A DNA stretch of 64,000 nucleotides from Gigaspora margarita (lineage: Eukaryota > Glomeromycota > Glomeromycetes > Diversisporales > Gigasporaceae), in the NCBI GenBank assembly GCA_009809945.1, contig WTPW01002773.1, positions 1 to 64,000 of the forward strand. The letters run 5' to 3'. Below the pieces are notes generated by a model that ran no database searches, was not told the origin of the DNA, and was given only the letters and a program-made list of their open reading frames with translations. The position numbers were made by a program, and so were the translations under genes. Below, in pieces: positions 47,560 to 59,282 of this stretch. Numbering within the stretch: position 1 is the first letter of the stretch; every line of letters begins with the position of its first letter.

Positions 47560-48440
47560 AAAACTTCTGTTTCTATGAACAATTTATTAGATTTCTCAGA
47601 TAGTTTTTCATCCTGCTTAGGATAGTCTAAAAATTTTGGAGAGAAGAGCATAGTTGTAAATAGTATTCATCTTTGTTAATGATAAAGGATTTGTTCCTTA
47701 AAGAAAAAAGTAAGTTGTTCATTTGCTTCCTCAAGATATTGAACTCTGGCTTCCAAGCATTCAACAATCTATTGTAAAGTTTTATTATTTTTGACAGGCA
47801 TTTCAGTATCATATTGAGGTTGTTTTTCTTTTAAATCTTCTATAGGTTGGTTAAGTACTTCAGTGATTACAATAAAAGAATTTGATGATCCTTCTCCAGA
47901 GTCATTAGGCAAAGTTAATTTATTAATGTCCTGATAATATTTATTACAGTATCCTTGATTTTGATCAAGTTCTGTAAGTTGTTTCACCATTAAGCATTCA
48001 AAATATAATGCAACCTTTTCTTCAAAGTTTTTTCTTAGATTTTCAATTGCTTTTCGAGTGTCAAAATCAGGTTGGGATATATCAGATGATTCCTGTAAGA
48101 CTCATTGTAATATAGCTTTCTCTGTTTCTGTAAGAGTAATTTGATCTGATCATAATAAAATAGTAATTTTATCATTTGTCCAGTCCCAGTTGTATTGATC
48201 AGTATTTTGTTCTTCTAGTACTTCTGTGATTTCATTTGTATTATCATCATCAAGTAGAACTTGTACAATCCTATAAATTCTACTTTGGTTTAAATTGTAC
48301 TGATGTTCTGCATGCCTAGTGGATTCAGTATAATGTCTAATTTGGGTCCAAATTTCATAGTTTGAATTATATTAGAGGTTCTGGCTTACTTTGTAAGCAT
48401 ATATGTGTTCTAATTCACAAAACCATAGTTCATTTTGAAT
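47560..48440 (-). pseudogene. Pol linker between zinc knuckles and RT
   Basis: Readable protein with few stops on the minus strand: IYRIVQVLLDDDNTNEITE, DFDTRKAIENLRKNFEE and MVKQLTELDQNQGYCNKYYQ. It is acidic and Gln/Asn-rich, with no recognised domain. Position and reading direction place it in the polyprotein of the LTR element. Confidence 0.6.
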
Positions 48441-48445
48441 GCTTT

Positions 48446-48599
48446 GGGGAGTGACAAAAATTAGGTGATTTTTTAGGGGGGAGGAGAAGTAAAAAATGGT
48501 AAAATTATATATAGTAACCTGATCAAATCTATATTAAAAAAGGGAGGAGGGGGGGTAGTCCTCTAATAAAAAATAATCAGGTAATTAATGACATGACCC
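48446..48599 (-). mobile_element. PIF/Harbinger-like MITE, short relative of 20153-20946
   Basis: The right end, read inward, is GGGTCATGTCATTAATTACC, followed by TGATTATTTTTTATTAGAGG, close to the left end of the 20153 element. The left end is GGGGAGTGACAAAAATTAGG. Flanks are TTT on both sides. It interrupts the pol region of the LTR element. Confidence 0.65.
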
Positions 48600-48799
48600 T
48601 TTCCAATCGATGCATTTAAGCTTTGGGTTTTTGTTGTGCACAGATTTTACAACTAACCAAAGTTCCTCAATCTGGTCCATGATAATAGTATTCCTGACTG
48701 AGAGGGTTATTAGGGTCCAATACTTCATATTAAGTTTGATAGCAAGTCATACACACAATACGATTTTCTAGTAATTGTAATCATTCTGGTTGTTGTGGG

Positions 48800-49215
48800 G
48801 TTTTATATTAACAACAATGATGGGTTCTACGTCTGCTATAATAGTTAAATCGATTCATGTTAACTTGAGTTTGATTACAATCACATTGGTAGGTTAGGTT
48901 ATTCAATTTCTGTCGTGCTATAGGGCAATTAATTTTGATATATCCTATTTGTTGACAACTATAACATTGATTAAAAGGGCAGTCCTTGAATAAATGATCA
49001 GTTTCATTACAAGTTTTACAACTTGTACGTTTTGGTTGTTTTTTTGAACAATTAAAGGTGATATATTCCATTTTATAACAATAGCAACATTCTTGAACAG
49101 GTTCTGTATTGATGAGTTTTTAAACCACAAGTTTTACAACAAGGTAGCTTTCTATTGTGAGTTGAAGGTTGATAGACAGTCCATTCTTCCTCTCTTTTAG
49201 AAGATGTGACTAAAA
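48800..49215 (-). pseudogene. Cluster of CCHC zinc knuckles between protease and RT
   Basis: Four C-x2-C-x4-H-x4-C-type units follow one another on the minus strand: CKTCGLKTHQYRTC, CCYCYKMEYITFNC, CKTCNETDHLFKDC and CYSCQQIGYIKINC. Units two and four have Tyr in the His position (a CAT-to-TAT transition). A frameshift separates the first from the rest. Zinc knuckles bind the element's RNA. In most Ty3-like elements they sit in gag, and here this cluster is additional to the gag knuckle at about 50130-50175. Confidence 0.75.
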
Positions 49216-49229
49216 AGCATATGCTTCAT

Positions 49230-49818
49230 AAGGTATTAAAAATTCTTTCTCATATAGTTCCAAATCTTCAGGCGAAGTGCAAGTAGGATATTCCTGTAGG
49301 GCCTGATTCTGTTTATATGAAGTATTAAGAATAATTTCCTTCCCTTTCCAGTACATAGTATACTAGTAGGTTTTCCAATTATAATTGGCTTCTACCTTTC
49401 TGGACCAATCATTTTTAAGTAATAAGGAATAAGAAGTAGCTGGTACTACTTCAACATCAATGGGAATAGTCTTTCTCTGTATTTTAATAGATAGATTATG
49501 AATAATTTCAAGAGCTCTAGAAGTAGTTCCTGTTGCTGCAACAATTAAACTTTAGGATGGTTCATCGATTTTCAATTCCAATTCTTTAACAACTTTATAA
49601 GCAATCATACTAACTAATGCTCTACTGTCAATAATAGCTAGGTATGTTCTATCTTTTATATCAACATAACATTTAACAGGTGTAATATATGTAGTTGGTT
49701 GTGGTTTGGTATTTTCACGATTCAATTTAGTAATATTATTAGTGAGAGCAGTATGAATAGAATAGTTATCCAAAAAGTCTTCCCATATTCTAGTTTTAGA
49801 TTTAGTTTTGTCAACCAT
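49230..49818 (-). pseudogene. Retropepsin-like protease region of the LTR element
   Basis: From MVDKTKSKTRIWEDF (49818): CYVDIKDRTYLAIIDSRALV is the flap-strand and active-site region. Asp-Ser-Gly is changed to Asp-Ser-Arg, a G-to-A transition in the first codon base. After a stop the fold continues with LIVAATGTTSRALEIIHNL, IPIDVEVVPATSYSLLLKND and YWKGKEIILNTS. It cleaves the gag-pol polyprotein in live relatives and is inactive here. Confidence 0.75.
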
Positions 49819-49848
49819 GTTTACATTACGATAGTAAAGTGAAGGTGA

Positions 49849-52800
49849 TCAAGTATGACATGGTTTCCAATGTTCCTGATTTCTGTTCCTGGATCTACTA
49901 TGCTCCTGAGAATAATTTCTATTTCTGCTTTGGCTTCGATTTCTAGATTGACTTCCATCTCTATTATTTCGATAGTTATTATTGTTGGATCGATTATAAT
50001 TATTATTATTGTTATTATAATTATTGTTATAGTTATTTCTTCTGTTTTGGCTATTATTGTTGTAGTTATTGTTTCTAGATTTTCCCTTATTTTTGTTTCT
50101 TGAATCAAATTGTCTTTTGTAACAATCAGCCATAAAATGTCCTGGCTTTTTATAATAGTAGCAAATAACTAAAGCTTTTGAGGAATCAGTTTTAGTTTCT
50201 GCAGTATAAGCAGGTTGTGGTTGTTGTTGCTATGCCAAATTTATATTTAGTTTAGCAATTTGGTCAGCCAGTTGAGCCATAACATCTGGTTCAGATGAAG
50301 CAACAAATTTTTCTGTTTCCTATTGCTTTGCAGTTGCAATAGCAGCATTCAAGTTTGCAGGTCCTAAAGCTTGTACAGGTATAGCAAATTCAGGTCATAA
50401 TCCTTTAATAAATAATTGTTTAATAAAATCTGCAGATAATCCATTTACTTTTCACTTAAATCCTTAAACCTAGAAGCATAGGCATCAATAGTACTAGCTC
50501 CTTGTTTAATTTCAAAAAGTTGTTGTTGCCATAAAGCTTTTTGCTTCATATCACTGAATTGTATTTTAAATAAAGATTTAAAACTAGTGTTCTGGTTACC
50601 ACTATCCTTATAGGCTGTAAGAGTAGCATTAGTAAAAGTATTAACCTATTTTTCTGCAATTCCTTTCATATAAGCTTTGGCAAGAGCAAGTTGTCAAGCA
50701 GTACTCCAGTTATTAGCTTTTGTAGCTTGATCAAATTCTTTAAGCCAATCGATAGGATCTTGGGTTCCATTACTTTTAAAAGGTTCAATTTTAATTAAAT
50801 TCTTTTCACCGCCTTGATTAGTTTCAAAAGCTTGAGCCAATCAGGTAAAAGCTCTGACTGTGTTATCCATTTCTCTTTACTATCAGATGAATTAGACTCT
50901 TTATAAGATGCAGGATAATTAGAAGAAAGATCTTGGTTATCAGTATTATTGTTAAAAGGTTGAACTTGATTAAGGATTGCAGTATAAGCTTTCCCAAAAG
51001 ATTGTTCAGAGTCTGAATCAGATTGGTTATTTATAGAGGTCTGAGTTGTTTTCTCAAGATCAGTAATATCAGAGTATATAGAAATATACTGGGTTTTAGC
51101 ATTAAAATTATCTGTGTGAAAGGTATTCCAAGTAGCTTCGTCAAATTGTGGATATAATAAGAATTGTTCAATATTTGGTTGATATGAAGTTTCAATATTA
51201 TAATCAATAGTATGATAAGTAGTAGAAAGAACTAAAGGACTTAGTGGTACAATATATTGAGTTGAAATAAATATAGGACTAAATTTAGGAGAAAAGTTGT
51301 TACTAGTATCTAGTTGTGAATATAATGGAGTATAACTGCTTGAGCTAGATTGTTCTGTATTACGATTTACAGCTACAGAAAACCAATGGTCAGCAGTACT
51401 AGTAAGTAATGAAATATTAGGTGGAGTAGAACTAATATTAAAATGGGTTGGAGGAATAATAGGGCTAACAGGTGCAGATCTTGAATCCAGAATTTGTATA
51501 GGGCTTGGTGGAACAGAATAAAAAGTAGTAGTTTGATCTTGTTTAAACTCTATAGTAGAAGTAGATATATTATGAACTTCACTACCAAATTTAATAGTAA
51601 TTTCACTTGATTTAGTAAGAGTAGAAGTAGAAGAAAATAAAGTATTAGGAAAAGGAGTAGTAATTGCAACTTCAATGCTAGTTTGAGATGTTTTAGTATT
51701 TAAACTATTACTTTCAAAAAAAGTAGAAGTAGGGTCAATATCAATAATAGTTTCAGAACTAGTAGATTGAATTAGTTGAGAAGGGGTTGATTCTGTGGTT
51801 TCTAAATTATCAATATCAGGCCCAGGACATGTCCCTTTACAGGGGTTCAAAATGTTGTCTATAATTAAAATTTTTAAAAAACATATGAATTTACTATATA
51901 ACTTTGAGCTAAGATTCTTTTAAATGTCACTTATTAACTTTAAATTAAATTTTTCGGGTATATAGAACAAGAAAAGAAGAAAAAATTGAGCTTAAAAATT
52001 GAATTAAAATTTTGCCAATTTTGCACAAAACGAAAATGTAACTTGGCCAAAATCAAATATTTTCCGATTTTAAGATGATAGATACATGTAAAATCATGCT
52101 CTGAACAACTTTACTTAGTCGAAGAAAGTAGGTTACCTTGTAAGAAAAATGGGTTGTCTATGTGCTAAAATTAAAATTTATCATCTTTCATAATACAACT
52201 TTTTTTTCTTATTAGGTAACCTACTTTGGGCTCTTAAGCAAAATTGTTCGGCATGTAATTTTACATTATATTTAAAATTGAATCGGTTTTTCAGCCTTTT
52301 ACTAAGTGAAAAATGGGTTTAAAGTTGGAAAAAAAATTTTGTTCTAAAAAAAATTTTTTTTTAAAAAAAAATTTTTTTCCAACTTTAAACCTATTTTTCA
52401 CTTAGTAAAAGGCTGAAAAACGCGATTCAATTTCAAATATAATGTAAAATTACATACTGAACAACTTTGTTTAAGAGACCAAAGTAGGTTATCTAATAAG
52501 AAAAAAAAGTTGTATTATGAAATACGATAAAATTTAACTTTAGCACATAGACAACCCATTTTTCTTACAAGGTAACCTACTTTCTTCGACTAAGTAAAGT
52601 TGTTCAGAGCATNATTTTACATGTACNNANNATNTNNNAATCGGAAAATATTTGATTTTGGCCAAGTTTCATTTTCGTTTTTTGCAAAATTGACAAAATT
52701 TTAATTCAATTTTTAAGCTCAATTTTTTCTTCTTTTCTTGTTCTATATACCCGAAAAATTTAATTTAAATTTAATTTAAAGTTAATAAGTAACATTTAAA

Positions 52801-53405
52801 AGAATCTTAGCTCAAAGTTATATAGTAAATTCATATGTTTTTTTAAAAATTTTAATTATAGATAACAATGAAAGGAACATGTCCTGGGCCTGATATGAGA
52901 AGTAAATGGTAGAGTATAATTTGGTTGATCAATATAAATATCATATTGATTTGTATAAGTTTTATTAATTTGTGAAATAGAAAGAAAAGAAGTAAATTAA
53001 TAAAATAAAGCTATAATAATTCCACGAGGAGGAGGTACATTAGATTGATATTGGCAACTAAAAATAATATCACGAGCAGCAGAACGAGCAAGAGATCGTT
53101 GTCCAATAGTATGAAGTTAAGTAAAACTTTGTTGGGTTATATAACTATAAGAAGTAGCATTGTAAGTGTCTGAATACCAATGTCAAAAGTAAGTAAAATT
53201 TGTATTATCTGTATAGTAGCGTGAAGGATAGCACAAGATACAAAATAAATCAGGTTCAATAGATTGTAGAACTTGAATAGCTAGTGCTCGATTGTTGGTG
53301 TATGCTTGATAATGTCGATTAATAGCGTTATTATGTAATTGAATTAGGGAATCTCATATAAGATCTAATAAAATGAAAATAAAATAAAAGACTTTATCTA
53401 CTAGA
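49849..53405 (-). pseudogene. gag of the Ty3/gypsy-type element, interrupted
   Basis: The N-terminal part (about 53405-52885) reads DSLIQLHNNAINRHYQ...ALAIQVLQSIEPDLFCI and SLARSAARDIIFSCQYQSN. It is cut by the palindromic element at 51835-52873. The reading resumes with GTCPGPDIDNLETTESTP and a 350-residue Ser/Thr-rich segment (to 50795). After a frame change comes the capsid-like domain PFKSNGTQDPIDWLKEFDQA ... LFEIKQGASTIDAYASRFKD. A knuckle CYYYKKPGHFMADC has its second Cys changed to Tyr. The tail (50133-49849) is Asn/Arg/Ser-rich. Stops are CGA-to-TGA and TGG-to-TAG changes. Confidence 0.8.
51835..52873. mobile_element. 1.04-kb palindromic foldback element in gag
   Basis: Two arms of about 500 bp (phrases TATAGAACAAGAAAAGAAGA, AACTTTGAGCTAAGATTCTT, AGGTAACCTACTTTC) are near-exact complements around an A/T-only centre at about 52352. 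The flanks GGACATGTCC (51825-51834) and GGAACATGTCC (52874-52884) are a 10-11-bp duplication. Beyond it the flanks remain complementary because the target itself was a palindrome. Long terminal repeats and a 9-11-bp duplication fit a MULE-like or foldback element. N bases at 52613-52641 lie in the right arm. Confidence 0.8.
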
Positions 53406-53565
53406 GATAAGTTAGTAAAAAAAATATATAGTTGGCCAATCGATAATTAATAAATAGATAAAGAAAAATATATTTTGCACGCGAAGAAAAAAAAAACAAA
53501 ATTAAACTCGAGAAAGAAAAGAAACAAGTGACGTCAAAGAATAATTAATAGTAGTTAATAACAAT

Positions 53566-53832
53566 TCAATTATAGTAAGTATGCAATAATATAGTTAGTA
53601 TGTCAGCTGTACTTGCAAGCGGTGAAAGCATAAACTCTCCAAGTTTTGTTAAAATAATATTAAATTTAAAAGTCAAGATAATTATACTTGATAAGATTAA
53701 AATTCCAATAATGTTTTTTCTAGAGCCAATTCTGCAAATAAAAAAAATAGAACTCAAGATGTATAATCCTAGTAGAACTTGATGATTTCCTCTAAGATTC
53801 ACATTATTTCCTAGAAGGTTCACTTGGTTCAA
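53566..53832 (-). CDS. Small hydrophobic open frame in the LTR element leader
   Basis: An 88-codon minus-strand frame starts MNQVNLLGNNVNLRGNH, with two hydrophobic stretches (VLLGLYILSSIFFICRI and IIGILILSSIIILTFKFNII) that would form membrane segments. It lies between the primer site and gag. Hydrophobic frames are easy to get by chance in A/T-rich DNA, so coding is doubtful. Confidence 0.2.
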   Translation of the reverse strand: MNQVNLLGNNVNLRGNHQVLLGLYILSSIFFICRIGSRKNIIGILILSSIIILTFKFNIILTKLGEFMLSPLASTADILTILLHTYYN

Positions 53833-53890
53833 GAATGGTTTCTTTCAAAAAGGCAGAGTTTTGTTTAGGGCAATAAGGTTTTAAGGGCTT

Positions 53891-53908
53891 CTGCTAGAAG
53901 GCACCAAA
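53891..53908 (-). promoter_or_regulatory. Putative tRNA primer-binding site
   Basis: On the minus strand TGGTGCCTTCTAGCAGAA begins three bases after the end of the right LTR. It begins with TGG, complementary to the CCA end of a tRNA. Which tRNA was used was not determined. Confidence 0.6.
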
Positions 53909-53911
53909 ATA

Positions 53912-54813
53912 TTACAATGCTATAGCCTTCTTGTATCAAATATAGCAAAGTAACAAGATCACCCGGTGCAGTAATGTATTTATGAATATACACAGGGTGC
54001 AAGTGAAGTATTTTACTTTTACTTCATAGCAGGAGACAAACAGTTCGTAATAAGAATAGTATATAATTTTATTTAAAATAATAAGAGATGGTAATAAGCC
54101 TTGCCTGTAGAAATTATTCTAGAGAGTGAATATTACACTTTACAATATAAAAGAAGTGATAAAGATAATATCCTAGACTAAGATTCTAGATGAGGGTATA
54201 GAACTCTAACTTTTACAAAAAGGAAAAATGCTTCCTTTTTATAACTTTTCTATCCTAAGAGGTATAACCATTCGATTGTTAATTTGTGTAAAGATAACTA
54301 GAGATAATTACTACATTATTGTAGAGATAGTTAGAGGTATTCGTACAGAGGTAATTAAAGATATTTGTTTGTGATAAACAGAGACATTTGTGTGGTGATA
54401 GATAGGGATATTTGTATGTAGGTAGATGGAGATATTTGTACAGAGGTAGGTAGGGATACTTGTGCAAAGGTAAGTAGAGTAGAGATAGTTGGAGATAGTT
54501 GTGTAGAGATAAGAAGGTAGTCGTGTTGTGTCTCGTATTACCTAAGTTACTAGTTGGTATAATCTTGTATTATCTAGTGTAATCTAGCTGCAGTAGTCTA
54601 GCGCAGTTACTGTGCCTTATTCTTTTACCCAATAGAATCTTTTCCTATATTTATTTACTATAATATATATATATAATAATACAATAATAAAATATACTAA
54701 TATAATAATAATAATAAGACTAATTATATAATAATAAAATATTAACTACGCAAAATAAAATATTCTATTTTGTGCTACATCACTACACTATCCTAAAAAC
54801 CTGTTTTGCAACA
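53912..54813 (-). repeat. Right LTR (5' LTR in element sense)
   Basis: About 902 bp, ends TATTACAATGCTATAGCC and CTGTTTTGCAACA on the plus strand. It is collinear with 29867-30784, including the internal minisatellite and the AT microsatellites. Where the copies differ, C/T and G/A changes dominate (for example GCAACA here against GTAATA in the left copy). Confidence 0.82.
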
Positions 54814-55615
54814 TTATGTTCATACAGTGAGTGATACTTAGAGATAGAAATATCTTATTTTGAAATTTAAAATTTAATAATTGTTGTAGCTGATGCTGAA
54901 ATTTCGACCTATTTTGATACAAATTTTTAAAAATTTTTTTGGGGTAATTTTGACAATTTTTTTTTAGGGTTTGGTTAGGGTTTAGGATTAGAATTGAATA
55001 TTAAAGAGTATAGGTAGATTTTAGCAGGGCATATATTTTCAAATCGCAACCCCAAATTTCAGCATCAGCCGTTTTTAGCATTAGCTATGACAATAATTTT
55101 AAAATTATTCAAATGATTGATTTTTGATATTTTATAATTTTCTAAATTTTGATTGGCTGTATTTTTTGTAATTTGATTGGTTACTTAAAAAAAAGACGTA
55201 TGACTAAAAAATAATTATATAAATTTATATTATCTGTTATTACAACTTAAATTACATGTTAATATTTATTATTAAAATATATTTTAAATTATTGTTTTGC
55301 AATTATAAATATCTATTCTTTATATCCAATAAAAAAATTTTTTATATGTCCTATTTTGGGTCATTTATATAAAAAATACAGAATTTATTTTTTAAATTAT
55401 TGATAAGATATACTGCTAAAAAAACTCTTTCCTGTATATATCTGTAAATCATCAAGTAAACAAAAACAGTATAATAGAAAAAAAGAAAAAACAATAAAAT
55501 AGTAATTAAATAAATAATTAGCTAAGTAAACTAGAAGAAAAAGTAGTTTTCGAATAGAAGAACAAAGCTAAAAGGAGTTAGAAAAGCAAAGAAAGTAAAC
55601 ACTAGTCTCCTAGAT
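54814..55615. other. No gene supported; possible 5' region of LINE 2
   Basis: AT-rich. A short degenerate TTAGGG-like stretch lies at 54960-54992. The last 180 bases before 55616 are A-rich and may be the LINE 5' untranslated region. No LINE start could be fixed. Confidence 0.4.
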
Positions 55616-57669
55616 ATGTTTCTTAACAAAAGTGAGGGCCTTGGCCCCAAAGATAAACTAAAAGACGAAATGGATCCCTTGGCAGAGGTATTAGTAGCAC
55701 AACAAGATTTTATTGGTCAGCTTAAGGAGCAAGAAGAGGAAATAGTCAAAAACAAGAAGAAAGTTAAAACAACATCTAACCAAGTAGCCATAGAGAATCA
55801 ACAAAGTATACAAAATGCATCAGAAATAATAGATGCCCAAAAAAATAACCAAAATAGCAGAAACAGCTTACCTCTACCAGAGAGTGAAATGATGTTAGCG
55901 CTACAATTGGAAACAAACACACAGCTGAATGAGAAGGTCCTGAGCCAAACGACCACAACAATGCTAAACGAAATCAGAAAAGTTAAGGAAGTTGAAGTAA
56001 ACAACAAATAGCATGTAACAGAAGACATGAAAATAGGTGGATTTGATGATACCCAATCAGGAATAGAAAAAGAGGCAGTAGCAGATTCGAGAAAAAGACA
56101 AATGTTATATAATGGAGCAGTCAAGAAATCACTACTGCAAACATAAGTAAAGAAATTTAAAGAAACAGACATGCAATGGGCAGAACAGGTTATGGAAAAA
56201 ATGGTATGAGATCTGAAATACTCTTTCAACAAAGAGGAATAGCACTATAGGCAAATCTTAGAAGCACTCAAGAACGAGAACTATTATACAAACTTATTAT
56301 TCACAAACTATGCACAACTTCTACTGCATACGAAATATCTAAAGCAATACAGCTCAAATTTAAGCACCAAGATAGAAACTTTTTCTGCACCTTTGCTAGA
56401 GATATAAAAATCAAGCTAGCTCACCAACTAGAATTTGAGGCAATGATTGATAAAGCGATCCAAAATTATAAGAGTAAACATAGTATCATAGTCACAAACA
56501 AAGAAATTAGAGACCAAATTAACAATAAGATTAGATAGAAATTGGCAATACAACATATAACCAATAGCAGATTTAAGAAAAACCCTTAAAAAATAACAAA
56601 TGTATTAAGCTACTATATTGGATATATAAAGCTACCCAACAGAATACAAGGTGATACACTGTAAAAAACAGTAAACAAAGCAATTCAAGATACTTTGATA
56701 CTGCTCCTTGAGAAATCTGAACATATACCTGAAAAATTTAGAGAATTACTTCCCTTTGAAATCTCAATAAAAAAATAGAGGCAATCTAAAAGGAATACTA
56801 TCGGCCCTGAGGAAAATCTACACCTTCGCAAAATTATCAGACGAATACTTTGCTAAGCTAAAACTCTTGCCAGAAAATCTATAGGATGTACATGAGGAAG
56901 TTAAAGGCCTATTCCCAATTATAGAAAGGAAAAATCTAAGAAAAGTATATGGATATAAACAGCGGCTTGCAGAATTTTACAAATAGGAGGGAGATCTATT
57001 AGAATCATACTTAAGACTACATAAAAAGAAAAAACTGTTGCCTTTAACACCCCAAGAGCTGGACCGTAAATATAGAAACATGTTCCCCATAGACCTGTCA
57101 AAATCCAACAAATCGATAAAAGAAATTAGCAATGAGTTAAGAGAAATATACTTCTTCAAGTTCCTCTCTAACAATTTCCTTATACAAAAACCTAGACTAC
57201 CAAGAGACGTAAAGAGAATAGTTACGCAGTCAAAATACAACTTCCCAATAGAAGACAAGGAGAAGCAGTAGTGTTTATAGAAGAGATTTTGACAAGGTAT
57301 AACTTCACAATTCCTCTATCAAGTGACATAATGATGGTCAACCTAACAGAAAAACTGAAATTACCTTGGGACCCAAGAGAAGTTAAGAAAGTCAGTCTAA
57401 CAATACCTATTATATCAACAAGACAGTTAGTGGATGTAGTGAGAATTTTGAGGCCCATATACTACTTTTATCAGATACCGGAGCCATTGATTGAGATACA
57501 AAAAAACCAAGAACCTTTGGAAGAAAGTAGTGAGAGTCAAAAGGAGATGAAGATTGATATGCCAGAAAATCTAAATAAAGTACAAAGCTATTTAGAAAGC
57601 AATAGTATCAGTAAAGACATAATCAATTTACCTATTACAGAACACGATCACATAAAGAACACAATCTAA
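55616..57669 (+). pseudogene. LINE 2 ORF1, many stops
   Basis: Starts MFLNKSEGLGPKDKLKDEMD and is Gln/Asn/Glu/Lys-rich (VAQQDFIGQLKEQEEEIVK), probably partly coiled coil. The same frame reads on past 56011 through TAG, TAA and TGA codons, with protein-like sequence (KIGGFDDTQSGIEKEAVAD), then shifts near 56390 and continues to about 56775 (AHQLEFEAMIDKAIQN, VLSYYIGYIKLPNRIQ). Open pieces at 57038-57271 and 57271-57669 follow. Most stops are one transition away from Gln, Arg or Trp codons. No domain is named. Confidence 0.6.
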
Positions 57670-57789
57670 GAATTACATAAAATTTTCTTTTTCTCGAAAC
57701 TACCACAATTTATATTCAAATTACTGCTATTTCTTGAGCCGACATAGGACATTATTCTTTAAATATATAACTCATGAGCAGAAACATTA

Positions 57790-58532
57790 GCTATAATACT
57801 CTAAATAAAATAAACTTAGCAATGCACAATACGCAGAGAATAAATGAATCGCTAAAATACAAGAACTGGGCTAAATTTTGTTAGGACAATAATTTACATA
57901 TAATTGGAATGACTGGGACAAAATTAGCTGAATCCAGCAACTATAAGTTATTTTTAGCAAACCCATACTATGAGGCATATATGGCAAATAGCAATGAATA
58001 TGTGATGAACAAACAGAAATCAAGTATGAGAACAGGTCTATTAGTTATGAAATCGCTACAGCCTTATATACATTGCATAAAAACTATGCATGGAACAGCA
58101 TTAGCTGTGAACTTCTTTATTTCGAAAAATCAAAAAATAAGAATTATATCAATATACCTCCCAACTACAAATAAAAAGCTAAATACACAAACACAGCTAA
58201 AAGTGTCCAAATGGGTGCACCAAGCAGTAGCAAAGAACTATAAAACTATAGTGATAAGGGATTTTAATTTTGATAGAAACAAAAATAGCAAAAATATGAT
58301 AACACTAGTAAAAGAAATGGAGCAGCTAGGTCTGGTTAGTTTGTTACAGTACTACAACATAGTGGAGGAAACTTGGTCAAGGAAAGAAATGAAGAGTCAA
58401 ATTGATGATATTTATATAATGCATAAACTTATACCTGTAGTGGCTAAACCAGAAATAGAAAGCGCAGCAAAAATTACGAACAGCGACCATAAGATTCTAT
58501 ATATGAAATTGCAACCTAGTCCAATAAAATAA
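57790..58532 (+). pseudogene. LINE 2 apurinic-type endonuclease
   Basis: Upstream of the open frame, NEYKNWAKF-like sequence and NLHIIGMTGTKLAESSN (about 57890) give the N-terminal strand and the E/T-K-L box. The open frame 57909-58532 contains KIRIISIYLPTTNKK, YKTIVIRDFNFDRNKN (Gly of the GDFN motif changed to Arg), SQIDDIYIMHKLIPVV and ITNSDHKILYMKL (SDH). Length and motif order fit a LINE endonuclease. The Gly-to-Arg change and upstream stop suggest inactivity. Confidence 0.85.
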
Positions 58533-59282
58533 TATCATTCAAAAAAGAGAAAAAGAGTGATATACCTATACAAATAAATAAATGACGAAAATTGTGAAGA
58601 ATTCACAAAAACAATAAAAGAAAGCCTAAAAGATAGAAAATTGTTGAAGGCAGAAGAGATTGATTCAGAAGAGAAATTAAGCAAACAATGGAATAGGATT
58701 GAGCAGGCAATTAAAAAAAGTGACAAATAAGAATTTTCAAAAACAAAAGTCGTACCAAAAACCTTCTACGCCTTTTCAAAAAAGGTGACGAAGTTATATT
58801 CTGCCTAAGAAGAATAAACGCAGTGATAAAAAACTTACAGAAAGAAAAAGTGCAACAAGATCAGAATGAAGGAATAAATCAAGAAATCAAACAAGTCAGC
58901 AAAATGAGTCAACTAGGGTTTGACATACAAATAAGGGAAAACGAAATGGATATAGAATTAAAAGAAAAGATCGAGGCACTAAAAGGTCATCAGAAGTATA
59001 TATATAAGCGAGAAAAATAGAAAACAATCTTGCGCATAAACAAGAGATTGAGAAATATATCAATAAAAGATATAATAATTTTGAAAGCCCACCAAAAAGA
59101 TGTTTAATAGTGTACTTCAAAGAAATAGAGAGCCTGTAATAATCAATAACATCATACAAGAAGATCGAGTGATAACGGGCCGAAAGAGATAAAAAATGAG
59201 ACAAAAAACTACTTCAAAAATAGATGAAGCAGAATCCCCAGACGATCAGGAATGGCAAGAGTGAAAACAAGTATTTGAACCC

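Larger units (their letters stand above)
29867..54813 (-). mobile_element. Ty3/gypsy-type LTR retrotransposon, inflated by nested insertions
   Basis: Two long terminal repeats in the same orientation (29867-30784 and 53912-54813) enclose a minus-strand gag-pol (53405 down to about 43790). A tRNA primer site adjoins the right (5') LTR and a purine-rich tract adjoins the left (3') LTR, so both repeats can belong to one element. Pol order is protease, zinc knuckles, RT, RNase H, integrase, as in Ty3/gypsy. Inside lie a LINE, at least six MITE-type elements, a SINE and a coiled-coil gene relic. The immediate 5-bp flanks (TTTAT left, TTATG right) do not match exactly, so two separate elements cannot be excluded. 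Confidence 0.6.

Noticed and set aside
52613..52641. Sequence variation in the palindrome's right arm
   Set aside because: These are ambiguous N bases, an assembly problem in an inverted repeat, not biology.
54960..54992. Interstitial telomere repeat (TTAGGG-like)
   Set aside because: Only a few degenerate units; not tandem enough to support telomeric origin.
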